Shown here one piece after another: positions 1-9,700 of a stretch of 13,150 bases of DNA. Within the stretch, counting starts at the first letter, position 1; each line of letters begins with the position of its first letter. This DNA comes from Pseudobacteriovorax antillogorgiicola (GTDB lineage Bacteria > Bdellovibrionota_B > Oligoflexia > Oligoflexales > RGVZ01): assembly GCA_945897695.1 (NCBI GenBank), contig CAMDGW010000053.1, forward strand, positions 1-13,150, given 5' to 3'. Made by a program: the position numbers and the translations under genes. Under the pieces are notes generated by a model, which ran no database searches, was not told the DNA's origin, and was given only the letters and a program-made list of their open reading frames with translations.

Positions 1-3000
1 AAGCCGTAGCTGAAGAGACCGGGGGAAAACTAACCATCGGCAATCTTGAATTTAATGCGTTTTCCGGTTTCACTGGTAAAAAAATTAGATTCGATCCACC
101 AAATATTGATGGCTCACCCAGATCCGAGCCATCACCAGAATTCGTGCAAATTGAAGAACTTCGACTCCACTACAATCTTTGGACAATACTCTATGGCACA
201 ATAAATATTACCAGCGCCCAATTACACAAAGGCTCGATAAGTGTGGGCTCAGGCCACTCCGGCACTGGATTCCGGGGAATATCCGCCTTCCGAATAAAAT
301 CAGAAAAAAGCCTCCCAGAAGAAAAAAGAACCGCAAACCCTATAACACCCCCTGCAGCGGCACTCGCGAAGCTTTCGAAATCTTTCTGGCTACCAATACG
401 GGTGAAACTATCAAACATAGGTTTCGAAAATTTGGACTTTCGAATTCATCAAGGTGACCAAAAAACTTTTCTACGGGGCGTCACGCTTCTCGTCAATACT
501 ACTGCCTACTGGCAACATGCAAACATTAAGGCCAACCTACGGATTGAGCAAGCTAAAGTCGGAATGCTTGACACTGGCCCACTGACAGCCGGACTAGGAC
601 TGCATCTGGCCGCAAACGAAAAGACAAATGGAATTGAAATAGAGGGCCTCAAAATAAACATCCTTAATCAGCTACGGTCAGAGACTACGATTTCGTTGCG
701 ACCCACCCAAGGGGAAGATCAATCATTAAGCTATGATGCAACACACAAAACTAATATCGATTTAGATATCCCTCCCGCACTCAAAAAAATCCTCCCCGTA
801 GATCTACGTAGTAGCGGCACTCTTCAATTTGAGGTCAAGAAGCTCGCCGGTAAAATCACGCCAAACGACATTTCAGAAAAGATTGCCCAATCAAAAATCA
901 ATCAATTAATGCCAGACATAGCAACCCTGACCCTGGCCGGGACCAACATACACGCCGTAGCGCCGTCCTATGGCACGAACCTCACAAATATGAACTTTAG
1001 TTACCAAGTTAGCGAAACTCGGTCAAAAGATGACAATATTCACATCCAGTCGACCGTCTCCCAATCTGCCGAGTCTATCACGGCGGAAATCATTCAAAAT
1101 GAGGAACGTAATCGCGCATTCCTAGACAAATTAAAGTTAAGGATGGAAACAAGCCTGCACTTCCCCGGTCCCACGACCGGAACAACAAAACTTGCCCTTA
1201 CCATCGACGGGGCGGGTATTCAGGGAGATGCCTTTGAACGCATCAGTGTACCCATATCTATCGATGCCAATGCTGACAGCACGGCCAATCTAAAGACTAT
1301 AAACGCACACACGAACATGACCATTGGTGACCTCATACAGCAACAGTTCATCGTTAAATGTTCAAACCACTGCGAACAATTCGAAGCCTTAGCCGAGCTC
1401 GAAATTCCTTCACTTGAAAAACTATGGCTCAGTTTAAAATCCAATGCAGCGCGCAGAATAATCCCAAAGTTCGTGCCTGAACGTATCCAGGGCAGCTTTA
1501 TGGCAAAATCAGAAATAAACGGAAAATTAAGCTCGTTACTGTCCAACTCGTTATCAAATATCCTTCGTAACATAAAATTCAGCTCTGCCACGAATGTTGC
1601 TTTAAAAAACCTATCTATCTCCATCCCGGCTAATCATCTTACGTTAACAAATGGAACGTATATTTTTTCACTAAGTGGAACAGAACGATCGCAAGCGGCA
1701 TCATTCAGCCATACTCTTGAGGAAGTCACCGCAACCCTGGATGGCAAAGCAAAAAAAACGCACACGATTGGGGCGCGGGGACTTTCCGCAAAAGCAAATA
1801 TATCTACCTCCCTTGTTATTCGATCGTCGATAAATCCGTTCATACAATCAAATAAAATGACTTTTGACACAGATGTTGAGCTCAAGCATTTACAGCTAAG
1901 TGACTTTTTGGTTAAACCTCTGACCAATATCAGACTGACGGCTGACGGCAATGCATCGAAACTTCGAAGTTTCACTTTGAATCACGCTGCACTGCTCGTA
2001 CCGGACTTAGCAACGACCATTGAAACAAATGGCGTTGTGGCAATAACAGATCAGAGCACCCCACAGAGTTTTGCAGCCACATTAAAGGCCAAAATCGCAG
2101 ACATACCAAAAGATATTGTGAAAGGAATTGACGCCAGCGGATCAATATCGACCGAAATTGAACTGGCATCAAAAGACATGGACTCCGCCACACTCCGGGG
2201 AATTGTCGAGCTTCAAAACTTAAGTGCAACGATAACATCACCGAAAAACCCCACCCAATCCATAACCATCGAGCAGATCGACGGCATTTTCCCGCTATTC
2301 CAGATGTTCCAGTTTTCAGCGATCAAGACGCTGGCTGCCGGCACCAAATCTGGAAACATCAATTCAACCGCGAGTGACCCACAATCCGAAGAACATATTG
2401 CCTCAGTAGAGGTTGATGACGAAACCCTGAGAGCGAACGCGAACCTGTACCTCGCAAAAATGAAATCAAATGTCACCGGAGACACACGCTTGGCATTGAA
2501 CGAGGACTACTCGAATTTCAGAAATTTCTATGGGAAAAGAAGGCCCATTAGGATCAAATCCATTAACACATTGAACTTAGCTATTCAAAATATCGAAATC
2601 GACGCCGAACTTAGTCAGAATCAATTGGCGATCAACAATGCGGTAGCAAGTTTCCTAGGTGGAAAACTACAGGCAGATTTTAAATTAGCATTTGATGACA
2701 AACCTATAAGCGTTAAGACATCTTTTCATGCCACTCGGATCAATACCGAAAAGCTTGTGAAGACGGTGCCTGGCCTACGAAAAAAAGCAAAAAGTATCCT
2801 ATCTTCTAGCAACCCCCTTGTCGACGGCGCCATCCACTTAAACTATGACCTCCGAACTGGAGACATGCAGGGGGGACTTGACATCACCTCTATCGGAAAA
2901 GATCAGCTTCGAATGATCCTCTATTATATAGACCCAGCTGACAAAGACGCGACTATTAACACTATCAAGACTGCACTTCATTTTGGTGACGTAAAGCTAG

Positions 3001-3158
3001 TCTCAGTGCCAATTCGAAACGGAGAAATAGGTCTTGAAGTTAACTTGCGCTTACTGGCAGCGCCAATTCCCACACCTAAACTCCAAGGTTTCCCAATAGC
3101 TAAGTTAATTAATAACTTCCGAGAACAAGGAGAAAATACTGATGATCCTGCACATTGA
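1..3158 (+). CDS. AsmA-like / YdbH-like intermembrane lipid-transport protein (5' end cut by window edge)
   Basis: The reading frame is open from position 3 (first full codon) to the stop at 3156-3158, giving 1051 visible residues. The true start lies upstream. The GTG at 144 is not the start, because the residues before it already fit an AsmA-type N-terminus: a strand-rich stretch with GGKLTIGNLEFNAFSGFTGK, then IEELRLHYNLWTILYG. The membrane anchor expected before this is outside the window. The rest is almost wholly beta-strand-like, with alternating polar and hydrophobic residues, as in AsmA/TamB/YdbH groove proteins. The C-terminal part (visible residues about 840-1035) has the typical IKSINTLNLAIQNIEID, LGGKLQADFKL and IGKDQLRMILYYIDP strings. 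AsmA-like proteins are known to span the periplasm and move phospholipids between membranes. The next gene encodes a YdbL/YnbE-like lipoprotein, which favours the YdbH type. The AsmA-like call is firm; the YdbH subtype rests on context. Confidence 0.8.
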   Translation, partial: AVAEETGGKLTIGNLEFNAFSGFTGKKIRFDPPNIDGSPRSEPSPEFVQIEELRLHYNLWTILYGTINITSAQLHKGSISVGSGHSGTGFRGISAFRIKSEKSLPEEKRTANPITPPAAALAKLSKSFWLPIRVKLSNIGFENLDFRIHQGDQKTFLRGVTLLVNTTAYWQHANIKANLRIEQAKVGMLDTGPLTAGLGLHLAANEKTNGIEIEGLKINILNQLRSETTISLRPTQGEDQSLSYDATHKTNIDLDIPPALKKILPVDLRSSGTLQFEVKKLAGKITPNDISEKIAQSKINQLMPDIATLTLAGTNIHAVAPSYGTNLTNMNFSYQVSETRSKDDNIHIQSTVSQSAESITAEIIQNEERNRAFLDKLKLRMETSLHFPGPTTGTTKLALTIDGAGIQGDAFERISVPISIDANADSTANLKTINAHTNMTIGDLIQQQFIVKCSNHCEQFEALAELEIPSLEKLWLSLKSNAARRIIPKFVPERIQGSFMAKSEINGKLSSLLSNSLSNILRNIKFSSATNVALKNLSISIPANHLTLTNGTYIFSLSGTERSQAASFSHTLEEVTATLDGKAKKTHTIGARGLSAKANISTSLVIRSSINPFIQSNKMTFDTDVELKHLQLSDFLVKPLTNIRLTADGNASKLRSFTLNHAALLVPDLATTIETNGVVAITDQSTPQSFAATLKAKIADIPKDIVKGIDASGSISTEIELASKDMDSATLRGIVELQNLSATITSPKNPTQSITIEQIDGIFPLFQMFQFSAIKTLAAGTKSGNINSTASDPQSEEHIASVEVDDETLRANANLYLAKMKSNVTGDTRLALNEDYSNFRNFYGKRRPIRIKSINTLNLAIQNIEIDAELSQNQLAINNAVASFLGGKLQADFKLAFDDKPISVKTSFHATRINTEKLVKTVPGLRKKAKSILSSSNPLVDGAIHLNYDLRTGDMQGGLDITSIGKDQLRMILYYIDPADKDATINTIKTALHFGDVKLVSVPIRNGEIGLEVNLRLLAAPIPTPKLQGFPIAKLINNFREQGENTDDPAH
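3127..3132 (+). promoter_or_regulatory. Ribosome binding site AAGGAG for the lipoprotein gene
   Basis: AAGGAG lies 9 nt before the ATG at 3142, inside the last codons of the AsmA-like gene. It is a near-ideal Shine-Dalgarno sequence. It fixes the start of the lipoprotein gene and shows that this gene can initiate on its own despite the 17-nt overlap. Confidence 0.8.
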
Positions 3159-3720
3159 GCGTAGGGTTGCCAAGATTGGTTCAACTATAGTTTTTTCAAT
3201 TTGGATCGCCGCATGCTCTTTTAAGTTTGAACTAACTTCCCAGAAAACTGCGCTCGAAAACCAGATAATGGGGAACTACAAAGAGCTGGAGGACGATCTA
3301 CTAGTCACCAATTTTGAGAGATCTACGACTGATTCGCCCACAAAATCAATTGAAAAGTCCGTCGCGAGCGTTTCCCTCCTTCGAGCCCAAAAAAACCGAG
3401 AGTTCAATTCCGACGACATTAAGGAATTAAAAGATAACGCGATCATCGGAGAAATGTCTGATGGCCAACTCTCAATCCTACCCAAAGCGATTGGAGGAGT
3501 CTCCAGCGCCAGCCCCGAACAACTAAAACTTGCAGAAGCACTGATCGATGAAGAGAACAGAGACAGGAGTGTCATCTGGAAAATGACGATCCCCGATACG
3601 GAGAAAGCATCCGACAAAGATGACAGCCCAACTCGAGCCGTTTTTGCCAGGGAATTATTTGAAAAATCCCCATCAGGACACTGGTTCTATGTGGGGAACC
3701 GATGGACAGTCAAGCAATGA
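3142..3720 (+). CDS. Outer-membrane lipoprotein, YdbL-like (DUF1318) with YnbE-like N-terminal strand
   Basis: This 192-aa protein starts at an ATG with a strong AAGGAG site. Residues 9-25 form a signal peptide ending in the lipobox IAAC, with lipidated Cys25. Ser at +2 fits outer-membrane sorting. Directly after Cys comes a strand-like FKFELTS, then TALENQIMGNYKELEDDL (residues 36 onward). Residues about 91-192 resemble the YdbL/DUF1318 pattern: DDIKELKDNAIIGEMSDGQL, an acidic and basic helix (EALIDEENRDRSVIW), and a C-terminus with LFEKSPSGHWFYVGNRW. In E. coli, YdbH (AsmA-like), YnbE (small lipoprotein) and YdbL form one operon; YnbE docks to the YdbH C-terminus and YdbL modulates this. 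Here one polypeptide seems to combine the YnbE and YdbL roles. The lipoprotein call is very safe. The family match is from memory of motifs, and the fusion idea is inference. Confidence 0.78.
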   Translation: MILHIERRVAKIGSTIVFSIWIAACSFKFELTSQKTALENQIMGNYKELEDDLLVTNFERSTTDSPTKSIEKSVASVSLLRAQKNREFNSDDIKELKDNAIIGEMSDGQLSILPKAIGGVSSASPEQLKLAEALIDEENRDRSVIWKMTIPDTEKASDKDDSPTRAVFARELFEKSPSGHWFYVGNRWTVKQ

Positions 3721-6700
3721 ATACTGTCTTAAAAATCAGATTCCAGACGGTGCTAGCCTCCGCAATTTTTTTTACGGCTTTATTCGGCCAGACATGCGCA
3801 AGCCGCAGGTATACGTCGCATAATGATTTTGGCTCCCCCCAAATCAGTGAAACATTCGAAACACCAACTAGGATCACCATTGGAAACGAGTCAAATTTTA
3901 GTCCAACACTATCACCGAACGGAGCTTATATGTTCTACACCTCCGACCGAGGTGGCAATAAGGACATCTACGTTAAGAAGACTAGAGGCGGCTATGCTAT
4001 TCCGATAACTAATCATCCGGCAGACGATTTTAGTCCGGTGATGTCCCCTAATGGAAAGCGCCTGGCATTTGTCTCCAGAAGATCCAATGCTGCCGGTGCA
4101 ATTCATGTGATTGATGTTGGCGCCAGCGTCGCTAATCTTGGCGGCCTTGTAGACGCTGAGGTGGTGGAAATCAATCTGCGTGAGCTGGAAAGTCGAAATC
4201 CTGCATGGTTCCCCGACAACAAAAGAATCGTATTTTCAGCCAGAGATATTGGAAACAAGGAACCGAAGCTTTACATCGCAGAGGTTGAAAAAGAGCCAAA
4301 GATTATCCCACTAGGCGATATAGGGGGAGACTATCCGACCATCAGTCCTGACGGAAATAAAATTGCCTATGCCCGTGGTGGAATAATTTTCATGTATAAC
4401 TTGTCAGATAAAGTCGAAACACAAATTACAGAAGGTCTGATGGGAAAAGACGGTCATCCAAATTTTCTGGCAGATCAAAAGACTCTCATGTTTATTCGCT
4501 ACGCAGATGATACCAATAATGACGGAGAAATAACTCCAGACGATCGGCCAACCATCTGGAGCCTAGAAATTGGCCATCAGACCAACGGGATCCTGGAGGC
4601 CAATGAATCATCCAAACTGCGCCCCCTAACGAGTGCCTCGCGACCGGCGTTCTACCCGCGACACTATCCGCCCTATATTTACTTCGCGAGTGAGGATTCA
4701 GACGGCTTAGATATCTACCGCTTACCAGATTCTGGACACACACGACCCCATACGACAGTGGGCGAAACTCTTCAAAATTTTGAGCAGCTTAATGACGACG
4801 AAGATAAGCTATATGTTTTAAGGCGCGATGCCGCTATTGCAGCGTCCGAAGGACGAAAAGGAGATGTCGCAGAGCTCGAACTTCGACAACTTAGCTGGGT
4901 AGTAGAACTGGGTCGATCGACCCAAGCGGAAAAATTAAGAAATAAAATAGCCAAAAAGCTCCCAGATAATCCTACGGCGCAAGCACTAGCGGATCTCTTC
5001 ATGATCGCATCGGAATTGGCCCCGTTCAGGTATCCTGACCCGACGGAAAAACGCCCAGATGACTATGACACAAGATCTACAATATGGCAGAAGAAACTTC
5101 GCAATCTTAAGGACTCATTCTCAGGTAAAGAAAAAAACTCGAGGCTCGTGAGAGCTACATGTGATTTTGTGAAAGCAGAGATCGATGCAACATCTGGCGC
5201 TATTGACAACGCTGTCAAGGGCCTAATATCTATCAATGCAAACTATCCGGATCAAACCGCAGCTTCGGCCAAGGCGTTGGCATACCTCTCAAAGATCGAA
5301 TCGGTCCGGGGCAACTTCAAAAAATCGGTTGCGGCCGTTGTCAATCTTGCTAAAGATTTCCCTGAGGAAATGACCATTGTTAACTCAGCTGCCATCGACC
5401 TGACACTATCTGTAAGTGAGAGCGACCCAGAAGCAACCCAGAAAATCGCATCTATTATAAATTCATCTGAAGGCCTTGGTCCGCTTAGAAGCCACGCAAG
5501 AAAACGCCTAGGGGACGTCCTAACAGCCAACGGAAAACATGAGGCTGCAGGTGGTGAATATCGAACCATTCTTAAAGAGACAGGCGCGCCACCGTACATC
5601 TACCTAATGGTCGCAAAAGTTCTGGTTCAGCGCGAAGAAGCCGACGGCAGATTTTCGGTCGCTTTGGCCATTTTTGAGGACCTTAAAGAATCCCTTAAAC
5701 TCGCAGGAAAAGAGGATCGCAATTCTGCTTCTGCAATGGAATCTGAATTCCACGTACGAAGAGGTAGAGTCCTTTTAAATGGCGGTGAAAGTTTACTTGC
5801 CTTAAAAGAATTCCAAAAATCTATCGAAATAAATTCTGAAAATATCGCAGCCCAAGAAGGACTTATCGATGTTGCCGAAATCAGAGAAACACTTACTGAA
5901 TCGCTTCAATTGCAACGACGCCTAGTGTCGGAATCGCCGCGAGACCCCATCAAATTGTATCTTTTAGCTTACGCTACGCAAAAGCAAAAACGACGGAACG
6001 ATAGCCAGCGATTAAAAGACATTAACCAGTCTATTGAGCTAATCGAAGCAGCCAGACAGATTAATGGTCAAATCCCACAATTTCATAAGCTCATCGGTAA
6101 GCTTTATATTGAGAACGCCCATCTTAAATCCGCGTCATCCAGGGACAAGTCATTTTCGGGGAGGATTGCATCCACCTGGCAAAATACAAAATCTTTTTTT
6201 GGATTTTCTGATCCCAATTGGTACGAACTGGCTATCGATTCCAGCCTTACGGCTTATTATCTATCGGGCGCCGATTCCGTCGATCGGGCTGACTTATCTC
6301 TCCAACTAGCTAATACATATTTTGAAAATCAAACCTACACGCTCAGCTTGCGTCATTACCTCCGGCGGATATCTGTTATGGGTAGCCAACCTATTCAGGA
6401 TACTCGAGAAGAAATGCGTATTTTTCGGCACGCAGGAAGATCGGCGTTTTACTCTGACGAACTAGATATTTCTGCAAGCCTGCAACGAAAGTCACTTCAG
6501 TTAGCATTTAAAACAGATTCTCTACTGGATCAGGCATACGCTCTAGATGCTCTTGCTCTGACGTTAAGAGAACAAAAGAAGTATTCAGAAGCTAGATTAA
6601 TCTATTCAAAATTACTGGAAACACAATCCAAACTTGGCAACAAGTCAAACCTAGTCAGCACCAGAATCAATATTGCATATTGCTACATGATGGAAGGAAA

Positions 6701-9700
6701 TCGGAAGCAGGCATTAGAGCAGTATCAAAAATCCGAGGATCTCCTGTCGGAGCTTAAAGTCGAAGACAACCTACGACCATCCGACGGCGTGCTCATTGAT
6801 ATCGCTGGCGAAAACTCTGCTGCTCGAGGGTTTACGTTATTAGATCAACGCATACAAATTGCCTCATTTCGGACACAAATCTACGATGGCCTTGGTGACA
6901 CAACTAAGTCCCTGGCCGAACTGAAACGAAAGATTGATCTCTTAACTGAAAAACGAAAGGGAGGCCATAAGTTTGGATTTGGCGATGGTTTTCTCGCTGA
7001 AGAACTTGCCATTGCGCATAACAACGTGGGCTACGTCCTAACCACCACTGAAAATCTTCGGGACGCAGTGAAGCATTTCTCTGAAGCCATTTCCTTCGCT
7101 CGCTTACTACGATCAAAGAACCAAGAGTTCCCAGCAAGGTCTGAATGGCTTAATCTACTTGACCTGGCACGAGCACAATTACGGCGTGCAGATCTCCAGG
7201 TTCTTCCTAAGCCAGAACAGACAGAACTTGAGTCCCAATTGAACAAGACCCTTAATGAACTCGCCAAGCCGGTCTTGGCGGGAAACCGAGAAGCCACGCT
7301 CGCAGCTGCCGCACTTAGCTCTGTTTCGGCCCAGTTATTATCCGCTGATTCGGAAAAAAACAGCGAAAGAAAAGCCATGGCTCAGGCAAGGTTTCAAGAC
7401 TCAATTCTGCTAGCGCAGAAAATTGGAATGGACCTTCCTTTTGTGAACAGTGCAAATCTTAACCTCGATAGGGATGCATTTGCTGACAATCCAAACCGAG
7501 AGGAGCTACTGTCATCACACATCGATTTTAGACGGTCGGCTCTAGTTAGGCCTGGACTTGCTTGGAAGTACCTGGCAACTCGAGGCCTGTGCATGCAGGC
7601 AATAGAAGCGCTTTCATCACATGTTGTATCTGGTGGAAAGATTCTTGAAAACGACGCTGGTCTCATGCGTAGCTGCCTCGACGCAGAGCTTAAAAAATCT
7701 GAAAATACAACGCAAATTAAATCAAGACTCATTCGTCAATACTTTTTTATCATGTCACAAATAGTTTTAAAAACGAGTCGTGGAGATCAAAAATCTGAGT
7801 TTGGAAAGCAAATATCCGAGCTCTTCCGCCTCGGAAAACCTGAAAGACTTGGAGCTGCCTTAGGCGAGAAAGAGGCCATGATCACTCTGTACAAGCAGGG
7901 AAGCGGGCGCGTCACCCTTGATTTGACCACGCCGAAAGGCCAAGCGGGGATTTTTGAATTCTCAGGAGAAGACGGGTCCAACAAAAAATCGGACAGGACT
8001 CTTGCTCAATTCTTAGCAGATCTTCCTCAAGCTAACGGCCTGCAGCGCGTATATGTTGTTAGCGATGACGAGGATCATTTTAAGCAGATGCAGAATTGGG
8101 CGCTAAAACACAAAGCGCTGACAGTTTGCTTCCTACCCACTCCCGATTTTCTACCTAACGTAATAGCAGAGCGACGCATGCATTTTGACGCTAAGCTGTT
8201 TAAAATAAGCGAAAATCGCAACATTTTTTGGCGGGGTTATGTTGAAAGGATTGCTGAGGGCGATACATCGCCCGTGATTGCCTACAATGATGATAACGAA
8301 ATAGAGGAATCGAATTTACGAACGCAATTATATGAGACACCCCTCGACGAAGCGCTGAAGGATAACTTCAGCAAGGCATTTATTGTAGGGTACCCAGGGC
8401 TAAGCCAAGAAAATGCTCATGAGAATTCAAGCCGTTTCTATCGAAGAGCATTAAATGAACATCAGGCGGCAGTGCAAAAAGGCGATCAAGAGTTAGCATA
8501 CTTGCGTGCTCGTGAGGCATTCTTTTATGCGTGGTCTTCTAAAAATAAAGAAGAGCAGTATGTAGCTTCAAATACTGCATATGAGGCCGCAGTCTCCGCC
8601 TCTAAAAAAGACGACCTTGTCTACTTTCTGAATATGCAGCGACATTTCTCCATAGAACTAAATAAGGGACAGTCCTCATTACGGGAAATTGAAGCCGCTG
8701 AAATTCAAGAGAAAAGCGGCAGGCTAGACGAGGCCGAGGCTATTATTCAGAAAATTCTCACATCACGAGAGATCAAAACTCTGAAGCCTCAGTATTTGGG
8801 TCGCCTCTACGATCTTGCCGGAAATATTAAGGTTAAAAAGCGCAAATTTACAGATGCAATTCAATTTTTTGATTCCGCAAAGAAGCACTTTGAAGCATCC
8901 CGTGACTTTGGATCGGCTGCACGGACCGAGCTGAATATCGCCCAAGTGAATGCCTACGATTTGGTTAACTTTCAGCAAGCCAGAAAGCATTTAGCATCAG
9001 CCGATGAGCTTAGTTTTCAAGCATCTGACCCGTTGGTGCGCTTTGAGGTGAAGATTTTTTCTGCAAAGCTACTTATCCAGTCGCACGAAGAGTCTCAGGC
9101 ACAGAACATACTTGAAAAGCTAATTAACGATGATAGTTCACGACTTTCAGCCTCTGAATTGGCAGAAATTCATATCACAATTGCGGAGGCGCTTTATTGG
9201 CAAAGTCGCTTGTCGGATGCCCAAAAACATCTGACCGAGGCCGTGAAGCAAATAGCGAGAAGCAAAGATCGACCGACACAGGAAATATTTAAACTTAGAA
9301 TTAATAATCAGAGAGCTATGATATTAGCTGCATCCGGAAAGAAAGAGGAATCCATCAGCCTTTTCAATGCCACTATTCTTCAAGCCGTTGAGGCAAAATT
9401 CAAGCCGCAAGAGAGGGACCTGCGCCATAATCTTGCTCATTGGTATCGTCAATGGAAGGAATACGCTAAATCAGTGCCTTTATTTGATTCTGCGATCAAG
9501 ATAAATAATGAACTGTCTTCAACTGAGCCAAAGTTATTGCCTTTTTCACTGACAGAGTCCGCAAACATGGCGCTTACCATTGCTCTAGGGGGCAAGACTG
9601 ACGAAGCTCTCCGTCAGCTCGAGCAGATAAGCACTAACCCTACTTTCGAAACCGTGACATATGCGACGATCTTTGTAAAACTCGTGGAATCCGATATCCG

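Noticed and set aside
1220..1624. Antisense open frame in the AsmA-like gene
   Set aside because: It lies wholly opposite a clear coding frame, with no recognisable protein features; the same holds for the other antisense frames in this gene and in the giant gene.
144..3158. GTG at 144 as the start of the AsmA-like gene
   Set aside because: The frame is open upstream to position 3, and the residues before 144 carry AsmA-type N-terminal sequence, so the gene begins outside the window.
3702..3716. ATG at 3702 as the start of the giant gene
   Set aside because: It adds only MDSQA before the signal peptide. The ATGA overlap at 3717 is the more usual arrangement. It cannot be fully excluded.
3717..4736. 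The giant gene as tolB
   Set aside because: Only the propeller is TolB-like; the protein is over five times longer than TolB, lacks an obvious TolB N-terminal domain, and there are no tol-pal neighbours.
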